Below, one piece after another: positions 18,089 to 27,742 of a stretch of 36,407 nt of DNA. The translations under genes and the position numbers were made by a program. The DNA comes from Candidatus Opimibacter skivensis (GTDB lineage: Bacteria; Bacteroidota; Bacteroidia; Chitinophagales; Saprospiraceae): assembly GCA_016721905.1 (NCBI GenBank), contig JADKHH010000033.1, positions 410,001 through 446,407 on the forward strand, written 5' to 3'. Under the pieces are notes generated by a model. It worked only from the letters and a program-made list of their open reading frames with translations. It did no database searches and had not been told where the DNA came from. The number at the start of each line of letters is the position of its first letter. Position 1 is the stretch's first letter.

Positions 18089-19442
18089 ATGACCATACAC
18101 AGCAGATTCTTTATACTCCTTGCCGTTTTTATTCTTTATACCTTTTCCTGCACGAAGCCGGCGCTCATAGGCTCCGATTTCCTGGAAGATGAAAAGGCAT
18201 TACTCCAATTCAAGGATAGTTTCGACCTCACTCTTTTTACCGTCAAGACGGATAGTGTCATCGTACACAGCGATAACGTCAGCAGACAGCTTAATACATA
18301 CCTGATCGGTGAAGTCCATGATCCGATTTTTGGAAAATACACAGCAGAGATATATGCCCAGCCTTTGCTGCCGGGTATTGCAACCGCTTTGAAGGGATCC
18401 ACCCTGGACTCTGTCGTCCTCACCCTTAGATATGACACACTCGGCACCTATGGCACCATCCAGGACCCGGTGACCATTGAGGTTTACCGGATGCTTGGAA
18501 AATCCAGGCTTCAATGAAGATTACTATTCTAACGGACAATTCCTGACCAATACAGACCTGCTAGGCTCCCTGACTTTCACACCAAGGCCAAAAGATAGCG
18601 TTACGTTGAATGGCGCGGATACTATTGTACTGGCACCGCACATCAGAATATCTTTAGATACAGTTAAAATGGGTGACCTGCTCCTGCAGGATACCGCTGT
18701 CTTTGAAAACCAGGACAGTTTTCTCAACTACTTCAATGGCCTGTATATCAAAATGACAGGTGCTAACAATACAATGCTCGGCTTCAATCTGCTTAGTTCT
18801 GTAACAGGGCTCACCTATTACTATGACAAAGGCGCTTCCACAGACCTGCAATTTAAATTTGTGATCACCTCAGGTAGTGTCAAGACCGTTCATATGGAAC
18901 ATGATTACGCCGGCTCTGTAGTTGAGGCAGCTTTAGCTCCCGAGCCTGAAGGAGATTTTGCCTATATACAAGGCATGTCTGGTGTGGCCACCTATATGCG
19001 GGTTGAAGGGTTGGATGTCATCGGTGATGCCATTATCAATCAGGCTGAAATCGAGTTGTTCTGTACATTTCCTGATGGGGATATGGGCAGTCTGTACCCA
19101 CTTCCTCCCTATGTCATCACCCAGGAAAAAACAGATACCAGCCTGATCAATTCAGAAGATGTCGCTATTGCCCTGGCACTGACAGGCAGCAGCAGTACCA
19201 CCGAAAGCTTCAATGCGATCTTTGGCGGCAAGGTAGATTCCCTGGACTCTGGTCCTCCTGTGGTATACAGATATAAAATGAACGTTACCAACCAGTTCAA
19301 AGACATCTTTGAAGGAAACCAGGAAAATATCATATATTTCAATCCATTTGGAAAAGGTAATATTCCCAACAGGGCGGTGATCTTTGGTCCTAACCATCCC
19401 ACCTATGCCCCGAGATTGAGAGTAACTTACACAGTATTATAA
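18089..19442 (+). CDS. DUF4270 family lipoprotein, one frame break
   Basis: This is a Bacteroidota-specific exported lipoprotein of unknown function, about 450 residues once the frame is repaired. A signal peptide ends in the lipobox TFSC (Cys21). The body is beta-rich with the family's features: IGSDFLED near the N-terminus, repeated DSVxLxL strands, and a C-terminal PNRAVIFGPNHPTYAPRLRVTYT motif. The frame moves +1 at about 18495: the upstream frame reads EVYRMLG then stops soon, while the downstream frame continues ENPGFNEDYY. One extra T in a CTG (Leu) codon explains it. The gene lies between the GT5-like gene (30 bp) and glmS (131 bp), which suggests a role in envelope sugar supply, though this is only positional evidence. 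Confidence 0.82.
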
Positions 19443-19573
19443 AAGTGACCTACCTGAAGATGCCGGTTTTGCGTTTATCCTTTCAACTTTGCTGAAGGAT
19501 GTCACAAATCACCATAGAGAAATCTTGTAATCTGCATCATCAGTATTTCATAGCGTCTAATTCATTCTAATTT

Positions 19574-21412
19574 ATGTGCGGAATAGTCGGATATATTGGT
19601 CCCCGTCCTGCGTATCCTATCCTGATACAAGGCCTGAAGCAACTGGAATACAGAGGCTACGACAGCGCAGGTGTTGCGCTGCTCAACGATCATATGCAGG
19701 TCTTCAAGAAGAAAGGAAAAGTATCTGAACTTGAAAACTATATCGGCTCACAATCCCTGACCTCGACCGCAGGCATGGGGCATACCCGATGGGCCACGCA
19801 CGGAGAGCCAAATGATATCAATGCCCACCCGCATGTATCCAACAATGGCCACCTGGTGCTGATCCATAACGGGATCATTGAAAATTATTCAGTACTCAAA
19901 GAAGCACTTTCGCGTAACGGTTACACCTTTACCAGTGAAACCGACACGGAAGTATTCCTGAACCTTATAGAAGCTTATCAAAACAAAGAGCAACTAGATC
20001 TTGCTGACGCCCTGAGCATGGCGCTCTCACAAGTTGTTGGTGCCTATGCCATCGTCGTTGCAGATGATCGCAACCCGGATGTGCTGGTTGCCGCAAGAAA
20101 ACAAAGCCCACTGGTCGTAGGCATGGGTGAAGGCGAATATTTTATCGGTTCGGATGCCACACCTATCGTGAGGTATACGAATAAAGTCATCTATCTTAAA
20201 GACGATGAAATCGCCATCCTGGACCGGTACGCTGGTGTCACCATCAAGGATAGTAAGAACGTAGTTCAAAAACCAAGGATTGAGGAAATCTCTCTCCGCA
20301 TAGAAGAGCTTGAAAAGGGCGGGTATGAGCATTTTATGCTAAAAGAAATCCACCAGCAACCACAAACTGTATCTGATTGTATGCGTGGCCGTCTGAAGGA
20401 GCATGAAGGACTGGTGCGGGTTGGTGGTATGGAGGAATATGCAGGCCAATTTGAAAACGCGCAACGTATTATCATCGCCGGATGTGGCACATCATGGCAT
20501 GCCGGTTTGATAGGCGAATATCTTTTCGAAGATCTGGCGCGAATACCGGTCGAAGTAGAATATGCATCTGAACTCAGGTATCGTAATCCGGTCATCCGTG
20601 AAGGTGATATCGTCATGGCCATCTCACAATCCGGAGAGACCGCTGACACACTTGCCGCGCTTGAACATGTCAAGAGTAAAGGGGCTATGATCTATGGTGT
20701 AGTGAATGCAGTTGGTTCTTCGATAGCACGACTTACGGATGCAGGATCTTATATCCACTCCGGACCAGAAATCGGAGTGGCTTCTACAAAAGCCTTTACC
20801 GGACAAGTCACCTTGCTGAGTATGGCTGCACTATGGCTGGGACACCGTCGTGGCACTTTGCCGATATCCAGATACCGGACATTAATCTCAGCACTTGCCA
20901 GGATACCAGAGCAAATCGCAGAGACACTCAAGGTTGAAGAACAGATAAAGTATATTGCCTCTGAAATGACTGAATACAATAATTCATTGTATCTCGGCAG
21001 AGGATATAATTTCCCGGTAGCGCTCGAAGGAGCACTCAAACTCAAAGAAATATCGTACATCCATGCCGAAGGGTATCCTGCTGCAGAAATGAAGCATGGA
21101 CCTATCGCCTTGATTGACGAAAACATGCCTGTGGTGGTTGTAGCGACCAATCAAAGTGCGTATGATAAAATCCTGAGCAATATCCAGGAAGTAAAAGCAC
21201 GCAAAGGAACGGTGATCGCGATTGTATCTAACGGAGCTAAAGAGATCCGGAAGTTTGCAGACCACGTCATCGAAATCCCGGAGACGGCAGAACCATTTTC
21301 ACCTTTGCTTTCTGTCATTCCTACGCAGTTGCTGTCGTATCACATCGCATGCCTTCGTGGCTGCAATGTGGATCAGCCGCGTAATCTGGCGAAGTCGGTG
21401 ACTGTAGAGTGA
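19574..21412 (+). CDS. glmS: glutamine--fructose-6-phosphate aminotransferase (isomerizing)
   Basis: GlmS makes glucosamine-6-phosphate from fructose-6-phosphate and glutamine, the entry point to peptidoglycan and LPS amino sugars. The product has 612 residues, normal length. The N-terminal class II amidotransferase domain starts MCGIVGYIG with nucleophile Cys2, and includes GHTRWATHG and HNGIIEN. Two SIS isomerase domains follow (CGTSWHAG and AISQSGETADT, then LGRGYNFPVALEGALKLKE), and the C-terminus LAKSVTVE is the classic sugar-site tail. No ribozyme-like leader is visible in the 131-bp gap upstream. It is intact, in contrast to its frame-broken DUF4270 neighbour. Confidence 0.97.
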   Translation: MCGIVGYIGPRPAYPILIQGLKQLEYRGYDSAGVALLNDHMQVFKKKGKVSELENYIGSQSLTSTAGMGHTRWATHGEPNDINAHPHVSNNGHLVLIHNGIIENYSVLKEALSRNGYTFTSETDTEVFLNLIEAYQNKEQLDLADALSMALSQVVGAYAIVVADDRNPDVLVAARKQSPLVVGMGEGEYFIGSDATPIVRYTNKVIYLKDDEIAILDRYAGVTIKDSKNVVQKPRIEEISLRIEELEKGGYEHFMLKEIHQQPQTVSDCMRGRLKEHEGLVRVGGMEEYAGQFENAQRIIIAGCGTSWHAGLIGEYLFEDLARIPVEVEYASELRYRNPVIREGDIVMAISQSGETADTLAALEHVKSKGAMIYGVVNAVGSSIARLTDAGSYIHSGPEIGVASTKAFTGQVTLLSMAALWLGHRRGTLPISRYRTLISALARIPEQIAETLKVEEQIKYIASEMTEYNNSLYLGRGYNFPVALEGALKLKEISYIHAEGYPAAEMKHGPIALIDENMPVVVVATNQSAYDKILSNIQEVKARKGTVIAIVSNGAKEIRKFADHVIEIPETAEPFSPLLSVIPTQLLSYHIACLRGCNVDQPRNLAKSVTVE

Positions 21413-21597
21413 GTTGTGAATTGTGAGTTGTGAGTAAAACAAATATCACATAAACAAACAAATCAATCAGCTTAAATTGATCATACTTACAATACTGATT
21501 ACCGATTACTGTTTACCGAATACTGAACACTGAACACTGATTACTGAAATACACAACATTTAATACTCACAACTGACAATTCACAATTGACAATATA
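21413..21597. repeat. short-word repeat spacer between glmS and DUF4290 gene
   Basis: Words of the type GTGA(A/G)TTGTGAGTTGTGAG occur just after the glmS stop. GATTAC(C/T)G/GAA(C/T)ACTGAACACTGA words fill 21496-21547, and CACAACTGACAATTCACAATTGACAAT lies immediately before the next start codon. The first and last blocks are near reverse complements of each other, so they could pair. No gene is seen. Confidence 0.6.
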
Positions 21598-22338
21598 ATG
21601 GAAGAACCAAATAAAACAATAGGAGAAGGCATCCTCGAATATAATTCCGCAAGAGAGCGGTTGTTACTGCCTGAATATGGGCGTAATATCCAGAAGCTGG
21701 TGCAGCATGCCAAGGAAATGGAAGATCCTGAAAAGCGGCAGTGGTATGTAGAAACGCTGATCGAACTCATGAACCAGATGCTGCCGGGAACCAAAACGTC
21801 AGTGGAGATAGCGGACAAACTCTGGAATCACATGTTCTATATCGCGGGATATGAACTGGATGTGAAGGTGCCTGACAATGTGATCATCCATAAAAAGGGA
21901 GATGTCTTTATGATACCTTCTGATGATATGGAATATCCTCAGCGCAAGATTCCATATCGTCACTACGGATGGAATGTCCATACGATGGTTCAGAAGGTTC
22001 TTGGTATGGAACCAGGGGTCAAACGGGATGAATTTGCCAAGATCATTGCTTCCTACATGAAACTGGCTTACCGCACATGGGGTAAGGAACAGTTTGTCAA
22101 CGACGAACTCATCAAGGGAGACCTGCGCAAGATGTCTGGAGGCCTGATAGATGTACCGGACGATGCAAGCATTGACAGCTATAAGAATGTTACTTCTTCG
22201 CCTGCAAATAATAATCCACCACAGCGACGCAAACAACACAAGGGCGGTTCTGGTGGCGGCCAGCAGCACGGCAGGCGGTTTCAATCCAATCGTCCTTCAA
22301 ATTCAAACAGCAGTAATAAACATAAAAAAAGGTACTAG
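21598..22338 (+). CDS. DUF4290 domain-containing protein
   Basis: The protein has 246 residues and is a cytosolic Bacteroidota-specific protein of unknown function. The conserved helical domain covers about residues 10-175: LLPEYGRNIQKLVQHA, a KRQWYVETLIELMNQM helix, then IPYRHYGWNVHTMV. The tail from about residue 195 is low-complexity (Asn, Gln, Gly, Ser, Arg, Lys) and strongly basic, ending HKKRY, like RNA-binding or nucleoid-associated tails. DUF4290 genes are often found near murA (recalled, not seen here); here glmS is upstream, which keeps an amino-sugar/cell-wall association. Confidence 0.85.
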   Translation: MEEPNKTIGEGILEYNSARERLLLPEYGRNIQKLVQHAKEMEDPEKRQWYVETLIELMNQMLPGTKTSVEIADKLWNHMFYIAGYELDVKVPDNVIIHKKGDVFMIPSDDMEYPQRKIPYRHYGWNVHTMVQKVLGMEPGVKRDEFAKIIASYMKLAYRTWGKEQFVNDELIKGDLRKMSGGLIDVPDDASIDSYKNVTSSPANNNPPQRRKQHKGGSGGGQQHGRRFQSNRPSNSNSSNKHKKRY

Positions 22339-22432
22339 GCAAGGAGCAAGGAGCAAGGAGCAAGGAGCCAAGTAATCATGGTACGCTAACTGCTAGTTGC
22401 TAACTGCTATCTGCTATCTGTTAATTGCCAAC
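22338..22432. repeat. GCAAGGA tandem words followed by GCTAACTGCTA words
   Basis: Five copies of the 7-bp unit GCAAGGA run through 22339-22370, followed by CTAACTGCTAGTTGCTAACTG-type words ending just before the next start codon. The same two words occur in the reverse order and orientation at 6979-7033, downstream of the efflux permease gene. Confidence 0.65.
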
Positions 22433-22435
22433 TGA

Positions 22436-24676
22436 ATGAAACTTACCCTTCCCTGGCTGCGCATCCTTTGGATCACTTTTGTGCTTGCCTTGCCGGCGGT
22501 CATCCTCTACAGTTTATTCACTAGAGTCGTTAAATGTCCTGCGTGCTATCTTTTTGAAGATGGTGGGGATGGGCTGAAAAACTATTATACCCTTGACTAT
22601 TATGTCAAGCATGATGATGGGTGGCATTTTACAGGGATGAATTATCCGTATGGGGAGAATATCATCTATACCGATAATCAACCGGTACTGGCCCTGACAC
22701 TCCGATGGATTGACCAGCACATCACCGATATGGATCGCCATGTCATCGGCACGCTCAACATGCTGATGTTGCTATCCATCTATCTGGCGATCATAATCAC
22801 TTACCTCCTGCTCAGGCGGTGGATGATCGGCCGATGGTGGGCATTTGGTGCCGCACTTTGTATCATATTTCTCTCCCCTCAATTGTGGCGCTTACATGGG
22901 CATTATGGATTGGGGTATGTATGCTTTCTTCCCTTGTTCCTGCTCCTTCTTGATAAACTGATCAGGGATAAAGAAAAAAAATGGATATGGGGGATTTCAT
23001 CAGGGATTCTTATCGTCGTGATGAGCCTGACGCACATGTATTTCCTGTTGCTGAGCGCAATCATTGTTTTTTCGATCCTTGTCTTTTGGTGGTGGTATAA
23101 CCGCAAGGACAAGATTGCAGTGAGACGCATGGTTCCGGCTTTACTAGGTGTTATCATTTTACCTGGGATGCTTCTTGTTGGATTGCGGAAAGGAACTGAT
23201 GATATCGTAGACAGGCCAACAGAGCCATGGGGCATTGATAACCATACGATCACCTTCGAAACTACCTTCTTCCCATTTATTCCACCGCTGGATAAAGCAT
23301 GGACAACCATTCTTAATCGCAATAAACCTATCACAGAACGTGTAGCGTATGTGGGTATGATCGGCTTACTGATGCTACCGGCAATCGCTTTCTTCCTATT
23401 TAGAAAACGGGAGGATGAAGTACTAAACAAGCATGTCAAAGTATTTCTATGGGCAGCGATCATTTCCTGGTGTATGGCAGCAGGAGTATTTTATCAAAAT
23501 GGCTTTAAATTTTTATGGGAAGCTATTCCGGTACTCAAACAATTCCGGGGTCTTGGACGATTCGGTATTCCCTTCTATTACCTCTACCTGCTTGTATGTA
23601 CCTACATCGCCTGGCATATGTTCAGAAGACTCAGGGAACGAGAACTAGGTGCGATCGGAGGGTATATTTTAGGGGCGATGTTTCTGGTATGGGGATTTGA
23701 ATCATGGCTGAATATCAAAGCCGTCAGAGACCCGGTCTTCAGGCAAAACCTTTGGCTAGCGACTGCAAAAGATGATTATGTTCCGCTACTCAATGCTGCG
23801 GGTTATACCCCTGATTCTTTTCAGGCCATACTGCAGTTGCCACTGGTGGCGATCGGCAATGAAATGATGGGCGTGACCCGTGGATTCTGGACCTTTCGCG
23901 AAGGCGTGCATGCTTCTACAGAAACGGGATTGCCGATGATTGATTATGCCATGTCTCGTACTTCGATTTCACAAGGCATGGATATCGTTCAATTGATATC
24001 TACGCCTTATGCTAAAAAAAGAAGAGCTGAACATTTCAATGATAAACCTATACTCTTGTTGTGTGAAGAGGAGTTTGTCATACCCGCAGAAAAAAAATGG
24101 ATAGCCCTCGGTAAAAAGATTGGCACGTATAAATCCATCACCTTGTATGCTCTGCCTTCATCTGTATTCAAGTCGGTATCGCTACCCCCTATACCGGTTG
24201 ATGGGAAGGATGTGCCATGCACTGGCTGGTTTGATGGATTTGATGACCATCCGTGTGATACTACCATGTCAGGAAAAGGTGCTGTGCCTATAACCACAGA
24301 TCAGACATCTATTTGGGCGTATGCTGACACGTCGGCTGTGCAGCGCTCATGGATAGTGAGTTTCTGGTCTCGTGTTGACAACCTCAAAGGAGAAGTGCCT
24401 GTTTACAGAATGATGGAGACAGATCCAAATGGAACAGTTACCCAAAATAACGGCATGGGCAGAGAGGTGATATTATGGTCTGAAGCATATGGAGAATGGA
24501 TCGAAGTCAATTTCCCATGGACAACGCTGGGCAAAGGATACAAGTACGAATTGTTTATTGACAATACCGGACCTGTGATTGACAATCTGCTGATTCGGTC
24601 TGCAACAGATACCTGTGTATATCACTTCCCCGAAATGACCCTTTACAATAACCTGCCGATACCTGCTGCGAAATGA
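22436..24676 (+). CDS. large polytopic membrane protein, GT-C-like, with C-terminal beta domain
   Basis: The protein has 746 residues with about ten to twelve membrane segments over residues 10-430. A short loop after the first helix contains FEDGGDGLKNYYTLDYYV, whose acidic residues lie where GT-C glycosyltransferases carry their catalytic Asp. Residues 440-600 form a periplasmic mixed domain. The last 130 residues look like a jelly-roll carbohydrate-binding domain (FDGFDDHPCD, then VIDNLLIRSAT). I infer transfer or modification of lipid-linked sugars at the envelope. The stop overlaps the start of the FkbM methyltransferase gene by 4 bp (ATGA), so they form an operon. A similar architecture is encoded at 34583-36366. 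Confidence 0.7.
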   Translation: MKLTLPWLRILWITFVLALPAVILYSLFTRVVKCPACYLFEDGGDGLKNYYTLDYYVKHDDGWHFTGMNYPYGENIIYTDNQPVLALTLRWIDQHITDMDRHVIGTLNMLMLLSIYLAIIITYLLLRRWMIGRWWAFGAALCIIFLSPQLWRLHGHYGLGYVCFLPLFLLLLDKLIRDKEKKWIWGISSGILIVVMSLTHMYFLLLSAIIVFSILVFWWWYNRKDKIAVRRMVPALLGVIILPGMLLVGLRKGTDDIVDRPTEPWGIDNHTITFETTFFPFIPPLDKAWTTILNRNKPITERVAYVGMIGLLMLPAIAFFLFRKREDEVLNKHVKVFLWAAIISWCMAAGVFYQNGFKFLWEAIPVLKQFRGLGRFGIPFYYLYLLVCTYIAWHMFRRLRERELGAIGGYILGAMFLVWGFESWLNIKAVRDPVFRQNLWLATAKDDYVPLLNAAGYTPDSFQAILQLPLVAIGNEMMGVTRGFWTFREGVHASTETGLPMIDYAMSRTSISQGMDIVQLISTPYAKKRRAEHFNDKPILLLCEEEFVIPAEKKWIALGKKIGTYKSITLYALPSSVFKSVSLPPIPVDGKDVPCTGWFDGFDDHPCDTTMSGKGAVPITTDQTSIWAYADTSAVQRSWIVSFWSRVDNLKGEVPVYRMMETDPNGTVTQNNGMGREVILWSEAYGEWIEVNFPWTTLGKGYKYELFIDNTGPVIDNLLIRSATDTCVYHFPEMTLYNNLPIPAAK

Positions 24677-25401
24677 GAGAGTTTCTGAAGAAGATAGTAC
24701 ATGTCTGGCCATGGCCGCTCACCCTTAATGAGCGCTATGACCGGCAGACTAAAGCGGTCATCAAAAAAGTCCTTAAGTCCGATAGCCTGTGTATCGATGT
24801 TGGTTGCTTTAAAGGAGAAATCCTCCAGGCCATGATCGACAGCGCACCAAATGTTCATCATAAAGCTTTTGAACCGGTACCACAACAATATGTCTTCCTC
24901 AAAGAACAGTTCGGCAACAAGGCCGATATATTTCCATATGCATTGGGGAATGAAAACAAACAGACTACGTTTCATCATGTCGTCAGTAATCCAACGTATT
25001 CCGGACTTCAGCAGCGACAATACAAGGGTGAAGAGACCATTAATGAAATAGCTGTTGAGGTTAGGAAAATGGATGATGTCATCGGCCAAGACACTCCTGT
25101 CACACTTATCAAAATTGATGTTGAAGGCGGCGAGCATGATGTGATGCAAGGGGCCGTTGCTATTTTAAATAAATGGCATCCTTACCTCATTTTTGAACAT
25201 GGTATCGGAGGGGCGGATAAGTATGGTGTGAAACCCGGTGACATCTATGACCTGCTGGTCAACACGCTAGGCTACCGGATCTGCCTGATGGGTGATTATC
25301 TGAAAAAAGAAACGACTGAAGGTTTTACACGTGCTGCGTTTGAGGAGCAGTTTTGGAAAGGAACTGATTGTTATTTCCTTGCTGTGTGGAAAGAGAGTTA
25401 G
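24673..25401 (+). CDS. FkbM-family SAM-dependent methyltransferase
   Basis: The protein has 242 residues. The SAM-binding loop is LCIDVGCFKGE (residues 39-49). The acidic second motif is AFEPVPQQ, and the family signature LIKIDVEGGEHDVMQGA lies near residue 148. FkbM enzymes O-methylate sugars or polyketides, and in glycan clusters they usually cap or decorate polysaccharide. The 4-bp overlap with the upstream GT-C-like gene makes translational coupling likely and points to a glycan substrate. The exact acceptor is unknown. Confidence 0.88.
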   Translation: MREFLKKIVHVWPWPLTLNERYDRQTKAVIKKVLKSDSLCIDVGCFKGEILQAMIDSAPNVHHKAFEPVPQQYVFLKEQFGNKADIFPYALGNENKQTTFHHVVSNPTYSGLQQRQYKGEETINEIAVEVRKMDDVIGQDTPVTLIKIDVEGGEHDVMQGAVAILNKWHPYLIFEHGIGGADKYGVKPGDIYDLLVNTLGYRICLMGDYLKKETTEGFTRAAFEEQFWKGTDCYFLAVWKES

Positions 25402-25486
25402 AAGTGAGAAGTTAGCAGTTAGCAGTTAAAGTAAATGATAGGGAAAAGCTTTCTCCGTGTACTCTGTGTTCTCCGTGCGAAACACA
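25402..25486. repeat. inverted copies of the GTTAGCAG and CACGGAG word families
   Basis: 25402-25432 holds GTTAGCAGTTAGCAGTTAA, the reverse complement of the CTAACTGC words at 6979-7003. 25452-25484 holds CTCCGTG/CTCTGTG words, the reverse complement of the element at 6890-6924, including the flanking TTTCGCACGGAG and GAGAAA. It lies between the convergent FkbM and RNase R genes. Confidence 0.65.
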
Positions 25487-27742
25487 TTAATCCATCTTTC
25501 TGGTCTTCGGCTTCCTGCCTTCGTGCTTGACAGCAGGGTCATTCTCTACCAGTTCGAGATCCATTTGGCGGGCCGTCATATCGATTTTTCGGATGCGTAC
25601 TCTGACCGGTTGGCCAATTGTATATTTTTCACCGGTTCTGGATCCGGCGGTATAAGGGGCTGTCATATAAAATCCTCCTCCCATCGTGCGGAAAGAGATC
25701 ATACCCTCTGCCCTTGAATCATCCAGCTCTACAAAAATTCCACTTTCGATCACGCCGGAAATCACACCGGAGAACTCCTGCCCCACTCTTTCCTTGAGGT
25801 ACTCCATTTGTTTGTATTTGATGGACTCCCTTTCGGCTGTCATGGCAGCCCGTTCACGATCAGAGATATGTTTACATCGCGCTTCCAGATTGGATTTGTC
25901 TTCACGATGTATCGCATGCAGGTTGGCATCTAAAATGCGGTGTACCAAAACATCTGAGTATCTTCTGATCGGTGATGTGAAGTGCGTATAAAAATCAAAC
26001 GCGAGGCCGTAATGCCCGATATTATTGGTGGTATATATCGCCTTAGCCATCGTGCGGATGGCCAACGGTTCAAGCAATCTTAACTTCTCATCTTCTTTAG
26101 CTGCTTCAGCAAGTCGATTAAATGATTTTGAAATTTGTTTTGGGGTATCAATCTGCAGCGAAAAGCCAAGCTCACGCGCGAAACGCTGAAAATCCATCAA
26201 ACGATCAGGATCCGGAACATCATGCACCCTGTATGGAAACGGTATCTCCTGCGACTTGCCTTTCTGCGCCATCAGTGTTGCTACTTCACGGTTGGCCAGC
26301 AACATAAAATCTTCAATCAGCAGGTGAGCTTCCTTGCGTTCCTTGACAAAAATCTCCAGTGTCTGTCCGAACTCATCTACTTTAAACTGTAACTCATCAG
26401 TCTCAAACGTGATAGCACCATCACGGAATCTCTTCTTACGAAGTGACCTCGCAATTTTATTGAGCTTATTCAATTCTTCTACATACGGACCCACTCCAGT
26501 ATCCATTACTTCCTGTGCAGCCTCATAGGAGAAGCGATGATCTGAAAAAATCACTGTGCGACCAAACCATCGATCCACTACTTTGTGGTCCTCATCGATT
26601 TCGAACACTGCAGAGTAACACAAACTTTCTTCGTGCGGTCGTAGTGAACAAAGTTCGTTAGATAATTTCTCGGGAAGCATCGGACATACCCTGTCTACCA
26701 GGTAGACGGAGGTGGACCTGAATAAAGCTTCCTTGTCAAGGGCTGTTCCTGGCTTGACATAATGCGACACATCTGCTATATGAACACCTACTTCCGTATG
26801 CCCATTTTCCAGTGTGCGTATGGATAATGCATCATCAAAATCTTTCGCAGTGATCGGGTCAATCGTGAAGGTAGTGATGCCTCTGAAATCTCTTCGTTTT
26901 GCAATTTCTTCTGCTGTGATTTCATCGGGAAGCTTCAAGCATTCTTCGAGAACCTCATCAGGCCATGCAAGATTAAATCCATTGTGAATCAGGATGGACT
27001 GCATCTCCAGTTCATGACTTCCTGAGGCACCTAACACGTGCACTACTTCACCGGAAGGTGATCCCTGGCTCCAGTCTGTAATCTTGACCACAACTTTTTC
27101 TCCATCTCTAGCCTCAGACATTTTATCCATCGGGACGATGATATCAAACGGCATGTTCAACCTGTCTGGCACCAGCACTGCAAATTTCTTATAGAGTTTG
27201 AGTGTACCGATGACTTGTTCCAGCGCGCGTTTGACAATGGCCACAACCCTTCCTTCTGGTTTGCGACCTCTGCGTCCGGGGATGATATCTACCTGCACTA
27301 TATCCTTATGCATGGCTCCACCGGTATATTTAGCAGGCACATAGATGTCTTCTTCTATATCATCCATGATCACATAGGCAGATCCTGACCTGGTCATATC
27401 CACTCTGCCCTGGTGTACATTTTTTCCTGCTATGGCAATGGCTTTAGCTGGCCTTGGTGTGTCTGATACAACTTTAGGTCTCATCAGAGAGGTGTATATC
27501 TCATCACCTGCCGTAGCCAGTTTTCCTTGCTTGACGAGTGCATCCATCACGCGGACCATGTCGGCCTTGCCATTGGCTATCTTGAGTTTCTTGATCAACT
27601 GGCGCGGTGTCCAGGAAGGGCTTTTACTTTGTTGGATGGTCTCTATGGCCAATGCCCGCAACTTAGCATAAGGCAATTTCTGGCCTTTGGGGTTTGCTAT
27701 ACGGAGAGATGATTCCGTTTTATTCTTCGTTGTCTTCTTCAT
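25487..27742 (-). CDS. rnr: ribonuclease R
   Basis: RNase R is a 3'-to-5' processive exoribonuclease that degrades structured RNA. Using the ATG at 27742 (MKKTTKNKTES) the product has 751 residues. An ATG in the same frame at 27823 would add 27 residues but lie deep within the neighbour gene. The order is an N-terminal winged-helix and cold-shock domains, the RNB catalytic domain with the metal-binding DFDDALS near residue 300, then YTHFTSPIRRYSDVLVHR, and a C-terminal S1 domain (GQEFSGVISGVIESGIFVEL). The tail is basic. Its 5' end overlaps the 3' end of the upstream small gene by 23 bp, so the pair is probably co-transcribed. Confidence 0.93.
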   Translation of the reverse strand: MKKTTKNKTESSLRIANPKGQKLPYAKLRALAIETIQQSKSPSWTPRQLIKKLKIANGKADMVRVMDALVKQGKLATAGDEIYTSLMRPKVVSDTPRPAKAIAIAGKNVHQGRVDMTRSGSAYVIMDDIEEDIYVPAKYTGGAMHKDIVQVDIIPGRRGRKPEGRVVAIVKRALEQVIGTLKLYKKFAVLVPDRLNMPFDIIVPMDKMSEARDGEKVVVKITDWSQGSPSGEVVHVLGASGSHELEMQSILIHNGFNLAWPDEVLEECLKLPDEITAEEIAKRRDFRGITTFTIDPITAKDFDDALSIRTLENGHTEVGVHIADVSHYVKPGTALDKEALFRSTSVYLVDRVCPMLPEKLSNELCSLRPHEESLCYSAVFEIDEDHKVVDRWFGRTVIFSDHRFSYEAAQEVMDTGVGPYVEELNKLNKIARSLRKKRFRDGAITFETDELQFKVDEFGQTLEIFVKERKEAHLLIEDFMLLANREVATLMAQKGKSQEIPFPYRVHDVPDPDRLMDFQRFARELGFSLQIDTPKQISKSFNRLAEAAKEDEKLRLLEPLAIRTMAKAIYTTNNIGHYGLAFDFYTHFTSPIRRYSDVLVHRILDANLHAIHREDKSNLEARCKHISDRERAAMTAERESIKYKQMEYLKERVGQEFSGVISGVIESGIFVELDDSRAEGMISFRTMGGGFYMTAPYTAGSRTGEKYTIGQPVRVRIRKIDMTARQMDLELVENDPAVKHEGRKPKTRKMD

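Noticed and set aside
4163..18498. Programmed +1 frameshifting at CTT-G sites in ndh and DUF4270
   Set aside because: The same CTT-GGA codon pair occurs in frame in serC at 10157-10162 without any shift, no stop or rare codon follows the sites, and other indels in the window are of different kinds. Error is simpler.
19443..19573. glmS ribozyme or other riboswitch upstream of glmS
   Set aside because: The gap is only 131 bp and shows no glmS ribozyme-like core; the ribozyme is known from Firmicutes-type bacteria.
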